From Polyangiaceae bacterium (GTDB lineage: Bacteria; Myxococcota_A; Polyangia; Polyangiales; Polyangiaceae): DNA of 64,000 nucleotides. The stretch spans positions 1-64,000 of the forward strand of contig JADJXL010000022.1 in assembly GCA_016715885.1 (NCBI GenBank), written 5' to 3'. Positions within the stretch are counted from its first letter, which is position 1. Every line of letters begins with the position of its first letter. The notes under the pieces were generated by a model. The model was not told the DNA's origin. It ran no database searches and worked only from the letters and a program-made list of their open reading frames with translations. A program made the translations under genes and the position numbers. This document shows, in pieces, positions 56,679 to 64,000 of this stretch.

Positions 56679-58204
56679 TTGCGCTCTCCATTGCGCGACG
56701 CAATCAGTCCAATCAAATTGGAGAAGGCGAGCGTTATGCCGCCGAGCTTCGTATCGATACGTAATCCCAAATTTCCCGTCAAATCGATCGGAACCCGGCG
56801 AAACCCTTCGTAACCCGGCGGAGGATCCGTGAATTCACGCCGAGTCGCCACGGAATACACGCCGAGCGACCCGAACATATCCACACCGTACACGGATTCA
56901 CGACCCACGTAGAGCGGAATTCGATATTCGGCTTCGAGCTTTGCGGCAAAATCGCCATAACGTACTTCAATGATGTCCGTATTCAAAAAATTGGGCGGCT
57001 GCCTTCTATCCGGTGCGAGATCGAGCAGGCGATCGGGCAAAAGATCCGTGAAATCGCCGACGTAAAACCTGCGAAAAAATGGTGCATCTCCCGCAATGAC
57101 TCCAGCAAACGCTCCAAGGCGGAGCACGTGTTTTCGCGGCAATGGAAACCAGCGGCGAAAGCTCGCTTCGAAGCTTTGATAAGCATAATCGCTTCCGGGC
57201 AGCGTCAACGTGACGCCAGCTTGCGCAAACGTCCCTCGGGCCGTCAAAAAAGGTGCGTCGCGCGTGTCGTACGTGAGCGCTGCGCGAAGCTCCGAGAGCA
57301 CGCTCCTGCCCGGCAGAATCGAAAACAATATGGGCTCGCGCGCATCTCCGCGCATGTGCGAGGCCGCGACGGGTACCGTCGCATTGACTTGCTCGAAATG
57401 GTATGCGAGCGAAAATGCCGAAGCGATTCCGAGGTCATGACCCGTGCCCACCGTGGCGCCAAAGCGACGATAAGCAACGACGGCATAATCCGTCACCTCG
57501 CGCTGCGGAATCTGCGGCGCCTCGAACGTGACATCCCGATTACCGAAAAAGTCGCGCCCATCGTTGTAAAAGAGCGTGGCCGCCGCCGACCAGCCCGTTC
57601 CCACGAAGGATGGATCCACGAAGCGCGTCTGCAATGCATATTGATCCGCAGCAATGGCAATACCCGCGCCGAGCGTGATTCCCGTACCCGCCAAATTCGT
57701 CTCGGCCACTTGTAGACCCAAAAACGCCGAAAGCGGTCGAGCATTGCCAGCGGTATCTTCATCCGCCGCGACGCCGGCAGAGAGATTCTCCACGATGAGC
57801 GTGTTGCGTTCGACGACTTCTATGACGAGCACCGCCGCGCCACGTCGCGAACCTTTGCGAAGGCCCATGTCGACGGTCGAGAAAAACCCCGTGCCCAAAA
57901 GCCGATATCGGGTCAGCTCCAATTCGGGATCGGCGACGTCGAGCAAATCCCCTGCGCGAAACTTGACGTAGCGCAAAATGACGCGACCCGCGGTGCGCAC
58001 GTTTCCCCGCAGCTCGATGCCTTCGAGCACGTATCGAATATGCTGCCGATCTTGCGTGCCCGTCGCCGCGGTCGTGGAATCACGCGCCTCCGGCAACCGA
58101 GGTGCTTTCGCGTCCTCGCTGCGCGCGGGAGCCGTGATGGCCACGAGTGCCAAAAGCGGCGCGAAAAAGCGAGCGATCTCGACGCCGTCAAACACACACT
58201 TCAT
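56675..58204 (-). CDS. Omp85-type outer-membrane barrel with one POTRA domain
   Basis: 509 residues. A signal peptide (FFAPLLALVAITAPARS) precedes a single POTRA-like domain (about 55-130; LEGIELRGNVRTAGRVILRYVKF... RYRLLGTGFFSTVDMGLRKG). A ~370-residue beta-barrel follows with alternating aromatic strands; DTRDAPFLTARGTF is the typical Omp85 strand before the conserved loop. BamA has five POTRA domains and TamA three, so this is a reduced form. It may insert or export a specific protein or lipid. Confidence 0.82.
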   Translation of the reverse strand: MKCVFDGVEIARFFAPLLALVAITAPARSEDAKAPRLPEARDSTTAATGTQDRQHIRYVLEGIELRGNVRTAGRVILRYVKFRAGDLLDVADPELELTRYRLLGTGFFSTVDMGLRKGSRRGAAVLVIEVVERNTLIVENLSAGVAADEDTAGNARPLSAFLGLQVAETNLAGTGITLGAGIAIAADQYALQTRFVDPSFVGTGWSAAATLFYNDGRDFFGNRDVTFEAPQIPQREVTDYAVVAYRRFGATVGTGHDLGIASAFSLAYHFEQVNATVPVAASHMRGDAREPILFSILPGRSVLSELRAALTYDTRDAPFLTARGTFAQAGVTLTLPGSDYAYQSFEASFRRWFPLPRKHVLRLGAFAGVIAGDAPFFRRFYVGDFTDLLPDRLLDLAPDRRQPPNFLNTDIIEVRYGDFAAKLEAEYRIPLYVGRESVYGVDMFGSLGVYSVATRREFTDPPPGYEGFRRVPIDLTGNLGLRIDTKLGGITLAFSNLIGLIASRNGERK

Positions 58205-58228
58205 CGCCTGAACATGCCGGCAGCGCCC

Positions 58229-60145
58229 TCAGTTTGCCTTCGGAATGTATTGCGGAATGACGAAATATACGAGCTTGATGCCGTTTTTCCCGCCAAGCAC
58301 TTGGCCTGCCGGCGTTTCGACGCGAATGAGCGCGCGCATCACGAGCAGTGACGGGGGTTTGACCGTGGTGTTTTCCGCATGCACGCGGAACGTGACGGGC
58401 GCGTTTCCACGCAACCCGAAGAACGTGGACTCCGAGCGACTCGAATAAGGAAGCGGCATGCCCGCGCTTTCCACCGTTGCAATCTTCGTAATCAGCGTGC
58501 TCGCATCGAAAGGACCCACGTCGACCACCGGGTTTTCGTACGCCGCGTCGGGCATTCCATCGCCCGTACAATCGACGTCGCCTGCACAAGAATAATTCGT
58601 GCGTGACGTCGTCACGTCCTGCAAACCTGCACCCGCCAAACGCCCGAGCAATCGAACGACTTCCTTCGATACATTGCCAGCTCCTACGTCGGCCGTTGGA
58701 ACGAGCGGATTGATTTTCCCGCCAAACTGCGGATCGTACCACGTGCTGTCGGTCTTGATTGCAAGGTCGGTGAGATCGAGCCGTGCGGCATTGGGATTGT
58801 TTCCCGAAACTGGCACACCAACGACCTTGGCATGGATGCTCTTCAGCGCATTGACCGTATCGAGATACGATTTGACCGTGCCGCCGACTTTGGTCGGATC
58901 GTAGTTGTAATTCGAGTTCGACCCATTGTGGAATGCGGCGTCGGTGATCATCACGAAAATGGGCAATCCGCCCGGACGGAAACACGGAATGCCAATGCCT
59001 CCAGGGAGCGCGCACGAATAAGGCGTACCCGGATTCCAAATTCCCCCAATCGTCAGCGCAAACGTGTCGTTTTTCGCGGCAAGCCACAATGCTTGCGTCG
59101 TCGCCTCGGGAGCATCCCCGCCGCCTCCAGCCGTGAGCGCGCCGAGAATCGTCTTCGTTGCCGCGGGCGCCGAATATTTTTGACCGTCGAAGACCGGAGG
59201 CGCCATGTCGCCCTTGACGGTTTGCGCATTGATGTTGAATTGGTACCGATAAAGCTGATCCCCGTTCTCGCCATAAGGCAGCCACGGGACGTCCCGGAAT
59301 TCACCGACGCCAATCCACGCATCATCGATTGCCGGAATCGGGGGATTCGCGGCGGGATCGCCATTCAAAATCGTCGGAATGATCTCCGTGTCGATCGATG
59401 CTTTGAGGTTGTCGATCGCCGGCTGCATCGACGCGGTCGTGTCGATCATGAAATAAATGTCCGCTTTCGCGATGCCCGTCGAAAACGTGAAATCCTTGGT
59501 TTGCTCGCCTTCCTGATACGGAAGCACGAAATAAAGTCCCGCATCCGCCGGCACCGACATCTCGCTCGTGGGATCCGAATTCGCTGCAACTTCGATGACG
59601 TCGATCACGCCGTCCTTGTCACAATCGATGGATACCCGACATCCCTTCGTGCCGTCGGGATCGTACGCTGATTCCTGTTTGTCCGGTACGCCATCGTTGT
59701 CGCTGTCGAGATCCCGTACGTCGGGATCACCATCGCCATCGGTGTCAGCGAGCGGATCACAGGAATCGTCGCGCGCTTGTCCCGGCGTATCCGGTGGCAA
59801 GAAAGGATTCGCCGCTTCGTCTTTGTCGAGTACGCCGTCACCATCGGCGTCGTCATCGAGCGCATCGGGGCTGCCGTCGCCGTTCGTGTCGTGATCGGGA
59901 CCTTTCTCGAGCGAGTCCGCAATGAGGTCCTTGTCCTTGTCCGTAGGGTCGGCGCAGGCGTTGCCCGAATCGAAGAAGAGGATGCCGCCATCACCACCCA
60001 TTCCGGAACTGGAACCGGACCCGGAAGCGCCGCCGGTGCCAGTCGTCGTCGGTCGATTGATCGTCGAATCGGGTGCGCACGCGGCGAGCACGACTGCGAC
60101 AAACGATGCTCCGAGCCCAAAAGAACGAGTGCGGGAGAGCTTCAT
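58229..60145 (-). CDS. VWA-domain lipoprotein with Asp-rich calcium-type repeats
   Basis: 638 residues from ATG 60145 (AGAGGT upstream). The lipobox is VVLAAC (Cys23) and a Gly/Ser linker follows. Residues ~50-185 hold thrombospondin-3-like Asp repeats (DTNGDGSPDALDDDADGDGV; DLDSDNDGVPDKQE), which usually bind calcium. A von Willebrand A domain follows from ~215 with a metal site of form DTTAS (IYFMIDTTASMQPAIDNL), and a C-terminal ~140-residue beta domain. It is likely an outer-membrane adhesion or binding protein. It lies 24 bases upstream of the Omp85 gene in the same direction. Confidence 0.85.
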   Translation of the reverse strand: MKLSRTRSFGLGASFVAVVLAACAPDSTINRPTTTGTGGASGSGSSSGMGGDGGILFFDSGNACADPTDKDKDLIADSLEKGPDHDTNGDGSPDALDDDADGDGVLDKDEAANPFLPPDTPGQARDDSCDPLADTDGDGDPDVRDLDSDNDGVPDKQESAYDPDGTKGCRVSIDCDKDGVIDVIEVAANSDPTSEMSVPADAGLYFVLPYQEGEQTKDFTFSTGIAKADIYFMIDTTASMQPAIDNLKASIDTEIIPTILNGDPAANPPIPAIDDAWIGVGEFRDVPWLPYGENGDQLYRYQFNINAQTVKGDMAPPVFDGQKYSAPAATKTILGALTAGGGGDAPEATTQALWLAAKNDTFALTIGGIWNPGTPYSCALPGGIGIPCFRPGGLPIFVMITDAAFHNGSNSNYNYDPTKVGGTVKSYLDTVNALKSIHAKVVGVPVSGNNPNAARLDLTDLAIKTDSTWYDPQFGGKINPLVPTADVGAGNVSKEVVRLLGRLAGAGLQDVTTSRTNYSCAGDVDCTGDGMPDAAYENPVVDVGPFDASTLITKIATVESAGMPLPYSSRSESTFFGLRGNAPVTFRVHAENTTVKPPSLLVMRALIRVETPAGQVLGGKNGIKLVYFVIPQYIPKAN

Positions 60146-60234
60146 GGTGAACCTCTGCGCTCTGCCGAAAAAGCAAGCGTCGACTCGTGAGCGTATCACG
60201 ATGAACCGGCCGTTTTCGCGGGTCGAATGGGCCT

Positions 60235-60903
60235 TCAGCGTGCTTTGTCGCGCTGGGCTTTCTCGACGATGCCGCTCGTTCCAGCGCGCGCAGCGAGCAC
60301 CGCGAGGACATCGCGCACAGGCACGTTGCGCGACGCGAGGCCTACGAGCAGGTGGTAGACCACGTCTGCTGCTTCCGCTGCGACGCGATCGTAGGGCTCG
60401 TTTGCGATTGCTCGCGCAAGCTCGTCCGCCTCTTCACGAAGCTTGTCGCCAATCTTCGCAGCTCCACCATCGAGCAGCGATCGCGTGTAACTCTTCTGCG
60501 CAGTCGATGCTTTGCGCGACGCGATCTCGCGTTCGAGCAGCTCGAGAAACGCTGCGGCATCCGTGCCCGTATCTTCCGCAGTCCCGTCGGTTCGTACGCG
60601 CCGAAAGAAACACGATGGTTGCCCCGTGTGACAGGTGGGCCCTTTGGGATCGACGAGGAAAAGGAGCGCGTCGGCGTCACAGTCTGCGACGATCTCGTGG
60701 ACATGCAGCGCGTTGCCGCTCGTCGCTCCCTTTTCCCAAAGCTCCTGACGTGATCGACTGAAGAACGTTGCGCGTCCTGTTTCGATGGTACGCGCGAGCG
60801 ATTCCCGGCTGACGTACGCGACCATGCGCACTTGGCCGGTGAGGCGATCTTGCACGACGGCGGGGACGAGCTCCGATGCTGCCCAGCCGATTTGCACGAT
60901 CAA
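60235..60903 (-). CDS. hisI: Bifunctional histidine biosynthesis protein HisIE
   Basis: 222 residues joining two steps of histidine synthesis. The PR-AMP cyclohydrolase part (1-120) has FFSRSRQELWEKGATSGN and the metal motif DCDADALLFLVDP, with Cys in TCHTG and SCF. The PR-ATP pyrophosphatase part (about 125-215) has GDKLREEADELARAI and EAADVVYHLLV. The order is the usual HisI-HisE. It overlaps the end of lgt by four bases (ATGA), an unusual partner; the rest of the his genes are elsewhere. Confidence 0.93.
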   Translation of the reverse strand: MIVQIGWAASELVPAVVQDRLTGQVRMVAYVSRESLARTIETGRATFFSRSRQELWEKGATSGNALHVHEIVADCDADALLFLVDPKGPTCHTGQPSCFFRRVRTDGTAEDTGTDAAAFLELLEREIASRKASTAQKSYTRSLLDGGAAKIGDKLREEADELARAIANEPYDRVAAEAADVVYHLLVGLASRNVPVRDVLAVLAARAGTSGIVEKAQRDKAR

Positions 60904-62432
60904 CTCTCCTCGGCCTCGGGTGGATTGCTCGTGCGCTCTTCGGTGCTCTTTTTCTTCTTGGGCGCGGCTTCGGCGGTTTCACCCGTTTGAGCACCAACGT
61001 CTTTCGACTCGGCAGGCTTGCGTGTCTTCTTCTTTTTCTTGCGCGGGGCCGCTTCGCTGTCGTCGGCCGCTTTCTTTTTGGGCTTCGCCTCGCTGGCGTC
61101 GTCATCGTCTTCGTCCGCGACCTTGCTGACGACTGCCGCTTCTGCAACTGCTGCTTCACCAGCTAGCAGCGATGGCGGCAAGACGATGGCCATTGCTGCC
61201 GCGGGATGAGCGAGGGCGGCTTGGTAATAAACGGAGAATGCCATGCACGCGGCGACGCCCGTCGAGAGAGCGACGGCTTGCGACGTCGAGAGCTGCACCG
61301 TGACCGATGTGCCGAACGACTCTGGTTTGAGTGCAAAGAAAACGACGATCGCGGGGATGAACCCGAGGACGCGTGTGACGCTGCGGATCGTCGGGTTTTC
61401 GATCATCTTCGACGGGCCGATGATGTAGCCGATCGCGAAGAGGATGAAGGACAGAGGCATCAGGACGTGCTCGGGAAGCGAAGGCGGAATCCACCCTCGT
61501 TCGTCGTCTGCACGCAGCATTTCGAGGCTGAAGCGGCAGATGCCGTAGGCGAACGTGAAGATCAAAAAGATTTGACCTCGAAACTTTTGGTAGCGACGCG
61601 AGATGAGCAGCAGCGCAAGCAAACTTGCGCCTACGAGTGACTCGTAGAGTTGTGTGGGATGCACGGGCAACGATGCCGTCGCGTCGTCGGAGATGAGGTG
61701 CTTCTTCAGGTGCTGCAGCCACGCGGGAGAACCCGAGGGGCCGCCACCGGAAGCGTCGATGAGGCCCGTGTCCCAACGGGGAAACGTGCCGAGTTTTTGC
61801 AGGAACGCGGGAGCGTCTTTCGGCAATTGATGCCCGAAGTCGCAACCGAATAGGTAACAACCGATGCGCGTGATCATCAGGCCCGATGCGAGGCTCGGGA
61901 CGGCCACGTCGGCCCAGGGCAAAAGCGGGAGGTTGTATCGTCGCAGGTAAAAGAGCGATCCGAGGAACCCACCGATGAACCCGCCATACGCGACGAGTCC
62001 GCCCTTGCGCACGTCCATCATGGCCGGAAGCGAGTCGAATTCGTCGAGGTTCGTCAGGATGTACAAAATGCGGCTACCGGCGACGGCAGCGACGGCGGTG
62101 ACGACATAGTTGTTTGCCATCACTTCCTTGGGCAAACCATCTCGTTCCGCGAGCCCCAGCGTCAGATACCATCCGACGACGAGCGACAAACCGAGCATCA
62201 CGCCGTAGCTGTAGATGGGCAGTGGGCCTATCGCGAACGTCTTGCCTTGCATCTTGAAGGCATAAGCGGCGAGAGCGAGGGCGGCGACGCCGGCAATGAT
62301 CGCGCCCCCCTTGCTTTGCGCGCGGAATTGAAAAAAGGCGACGACGAGTGCAATGGCCGCAGCGACGAGCAGAAGCCACATGAGGGGGACGTCTGCGTGC
62401 GGAATCGGAATGCGAAACAGGATGGGATGCAC
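60900..62432 (-). CDS. lgt: Prolipoprotein diacylglyceryl transferase with Lys/Glu-rich tail
   Basis: 510 residues; most Lgt proteins are about 260-300. Lgt moves a diacylglyceryl group from phosphatidylglycerol to the lipobox Cys of prolipoproteins. Key text: VAYGGFIGGFLGSLFYLRRY, the signature SGLMITRIGCYLFGCDFG, and VHPTQLYESLVGASLL, across about seven membrane segments. Extra are an added N-terminal hydrophobic region, additional membrane helices after residue ~340, and a charged tail from ~405 (KPKKKAADDSE; RKKKKKTRKP). The tail may be disordered. It would process the many lipoproteins coded nearby. Confidence 0.93.
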   Translation of the reverse strand: MHPILFRIPIPHADVPLMWLLLVAAAIALVVAFFQFRAQSKGGAIIAGVAALALAAYAFKMQGKTFAIGPLPIYSYGVMLGLSLVVGWYLTLGLAERDGLPKEVMANNYVVTAVAAVAGSRILYILTNLDEFDSLPAMMDVRKGGLVAYGGFIGGFLGSLFYLRRYNLPLLPWADVAVPSLASGLMITRIGCYLFGCDFGHQLPKDAPAFLQKLGTFPRWDTGLIDASGGGPSGSPAWLQHLKKHLISDDATASLPVHPTQLYESLVGASLLALLLISRRYQKFRGQIFLIFTFAYGICRFSLEMLRADDERGWIPPSLPEHVLMPLSFILFAIGYIIGPSKMIENPTIRSVTRVLGFIPAIVVFFALKPESFGTSVTVQLSTSQAVALSTGVAACMAFSVYYQAALAHPAAAMAIVLPPSLLAGEAAVAEAAVVSKVADEDDDDASEAKPKKKAADDSEAAPRKKKKKTRKPAESKDVGAQTGETAEAAPKKKKSTEERTSNPPEAEES

Positions 62433-62560
62433 GGGCTCTCCTTACGCTCGCCGCAAGTGCCGGGCAAGCGCGCTGTCTCAATTGCGGCGGTTGCCCGCTA
62501 CCGGGGACGACTCGATAGCCGGATCTTTGGTTCAGCGCCCAGCACTGCTACGATGCGCCC

Positions 62561-63316
62561 GTGCCTGCACGAGCCATCGTTCCAAGTGCATTTTTCCTCG
62601 TGATGCTCGTGTCTTGCGTGCCCGAAGGGCCACCTACGGGAGACCCGTTGGGCTCGACGGTTCGTCCGCCCGCGACGCTTCCTGCTCGCAAAGCCGCGGA
62701 TTCGGCGCACGTCGCGCCAACAGGCCCGATGATTACGGCGCCCTACGAAGACTCGTTCGATCGCGCAGAGCTCGGTGACGACTGGAACGCACTCGCTCCG
62801 AAATGGCGCATCGACAATGGACGTCTCTGCGGACAAGGCGCGAGAAACAAGGGAATTTGGTTAAAGCGTAGAATTCCCACGAATGCGCGTATCGAGTTCG
62901 ACGCGATTGCCGAAAGCGCCGTGGGGGACATCAAGGTCGAGGCGTGGGGCGACGGTCGGAGCGGCGCGACGAGTACGTCCTACACGAACGCGACGAGTTA
63001 CATCGCCATTTTCGGCGGCTGGAAGAACTCCAAACACGTTCTCGCCCGAATCGACGAACACGGAAACGACAGGCTCGAGATCGACATCGATCCCCAGAGC
63101 GATGACGAACGCGAAAGAGCCGTATCTTCGGGGCAGAGTTACCGTTTTCGTATCGAACGTGCGGACGGCCGCACGGTCAGTTGGTCGATCAACGGCACGG
63201 TCTACTTCAACTTCGCTGACGACGATCCGCTTACCGGGCCGGGTCACGAGCATTTCGGGTTCAACGATTGGGAAGCCCCGGTCTGCTTCGACAACCTCCG
63301 GATTACGCCGCTTTGA
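62561..63316 (+). CDS. Lipoprotein with lectin/glucanase-like beta domain
   Basis: 251 residues from GTG 62561. The lipobox is VMLVSC (Cys19), followed by a Pro-rich linker. Residues 60-250 resemble concanavalin-A-like jelly-roll domains that bind or cut sugars (YEDSFDRAELGDDWNALAPKWRIDNG; IEFDAIAESAVGDIKVEAWG; the closing FNDWEAPVCFDNLRI). No catalytic Glu pair could be named, so carbohydrate binding is inferred. It begins a plus-strand unit with the next gene. Confidence 0.78.
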   Translation: MPARAIVPSAFFLVMLVSCVPEGPPTGDPLGSTVRPPATLPARKAADSAHVAPTGPMITAPYEDSFDRAELGDDWNALAPKWRIDNGRLCGQGARNKGIWLKRRIPTNARIEFDAIAESAVGDIKVEAWGDGRSGATSTSYTNATSYIAIFGGWKNSKHVLARIDEHGNDRLEIDIDPQSDDERERAVSSGQSYRFRIERADGRTVSWSINGTVYFNFADDDPLTGPGHEHFGFNDWEAPVCFDNLRITPL

Positions 63317-63320
63317 ACGC

Positions 63321-64000
63321 ATGGATTTCAGCGAGGTTGACCACGCCCTGGAAGAGCTCGAAAGCCGCATCGAACGGCTGAAGGCGCTTTACGAGCAGTA
63401 CTTCATGGGCATCGAGAAGCTCGAGCCGCTCGTGCCGCGCAAGGACGTCGATCGGCGCATCATGATTTTGCGGCGCGAGCAAGTTCGCAACACGGCGCAG
63501 CGTTTCAAATTCCAAACCCTCGTACAGCGTTACAATTCGTTCCAGCAGTACTGGGCGCGCGTGGCTCGCGAGATCGACAACGGGACGTATCATCGAGACG
63601 TCGCGCGTGCTGCAGCTCGTTTTGGGGCCAAAGAAACGCTCACGATTTTCGGCAGGAAACAAGCTGAAAAGTATCAGCGTCTCGTTGCAAATCAGGAAGC
63701 ACGGCGAGCTCGCAGGACGACGACGCACACGATCGACGAAGAGATGCTCGCGGATGACGAGCTGTTGTTCGTCGACGACGAGCAAGAGGCCGAAGACATT
63801 GCCGACGCGGATGATGAATCGCGTCCGACGCCGGTGATTGCGAAGCCGACGCAAGGGTCCGCGCCGCCTCTTGCCATTCCGCCGCTTCCGCCACCACCGA
63901 GGGCGTCGAGTCCTGGAATGCCGTCGGTGCCTCCGCCGCTTCCACCCGTCGTGCGTGGGTCTGGGCAGATGCCGGCTCCGATCGTGAATGTAAAGGAGGA
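63321..64000 (+). CDS. Coiled-coil protein, 3' end cut by window
   Basis: About 226 residues visible from ATG 63321, five bases after the lectin-like gene; no stop before the window end. The N-terminal ~130 residues are charged helices (LEELESRIERLKALYEQYFM; TAQRFKFQTLVQRYNSFQQY; ARVAREIDNGTYHRDVARAA). An acidic stretch and a Pro-rich linker (PPLPPPPRASSP) follow. The helical part resembles a conserved myxobacterial domain (the MXAN_5187 C-terminal type), judged from memory only. Cytoplasmic; function unknown. Confidence 0.7.
   Translation, partial: MDFSEVDHALEELESRIERLKALYEQYFMGIEKLEPLVPRKDVDRRIMILRREQVRNTAQRFKFQTLVQRYNSFQQYWARVAREIDNGTYHRDVARAAARFGAKETLTIFGRKQAEKYQRLVANQEARRARRTTTHTIDEEMLADDELLFVDDEQEAEDIADADDESRPTPVIAKPTQGSAPPLAIPPLPPPPRASSPGMPSVPPPLPPVVRGSGQMPAPIVNVKE

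Overview
The window is GC-rich bacterial chromosome with dense coding on both strands. The gene content points to a myxobacterium, most likely of the Polyangiales/Sorangium side (inference from families, not a database match). Pointers are many secreted lipoproteins with Gly/Ser-rich linkers, DUF4215 and MopE-type Cys/Asp repeats, a C-terminus resembling MYXO-CTERM, an MglA-like GTPase, large sensor kinases, an oversized RpoH-like sigma factor and a B12-dependent ribonucleotide reductase. No tRNA, rRNA, CRISPR array, transposase or phage gene was recognised.

Layout. 1-2383: a decayed Cys-rich lipoprotein gene (minus strand) with frameshifts and an in-frame stop. 2573-4905: Rieske protein and a cytochrome b fused to a diheme cytochrome c, a two-gene quinol-oxidising complex. 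4947-6770: a GFA-family protein and two overlapping small unknown genes set between two diverged copies of a ~120-bp direct repeat. 7004-15076: a 2690-residue lipoprotein with ten P-domains and about 18 DUF4215 motifs. 15109-18924 (minus): bestrophin-like channel, DoxX protein and a collagen-like exported protein with 216-bp tandem repeats. 19274-27074 (plus): four closely spaced genes for exported proteins (MopE-repeat lipoprotein, TPR protein, purple-acid-phosphatase-like enzyme, beta-propeller/diheme lipoprotein). 27187-29450: egtD-egtB for ergothioneine. 29443-31764: hybrid histidine kinase. 32004-33221: thiolase. 33299-34273: Cys-rich lipoprotein.

34329-36940 (minus): RNase J overlapping a CHAD-domain gene. 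37165-38895: SppA protease. 38921-39623: a non-coding stretch with a large G/C-capped hairpin element and a possible leader ORF. 39624-42965: NrdJ. 43128-43598: small lipoprotein. 43610-49537 (minus): a compact five-gene run, M48 protease > dynamin-like GTPase > MglA-like GTPase > PocR-domain kinase > ThiL, with HflX divergent at 49752. 51665-53632 (minus): PEGA/TPR-like protein with 27 consecutive prolines and a precorrin-2 dehydrogenase-like protein. 53763-55970: RpoH-like sigma factor carrying four tandem ~59-residue N-terminal repeats. 56007-62432 (minus): DUF4390-like protein, Omp85-type barrel, VWA lipoprotein, HisIE and Lgt. 62561 to the right edge: a lectin-like lipoprotein and a coiled-coil protein cut by the window end.

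The most unusual signals are the repeat-extended sigma factor, the GTPase/kinase/protease run, and a family of intergenic hairpin elements with G-rich and C-rich ends seen at three sites (19040, 38921 and, inverted, 42978).
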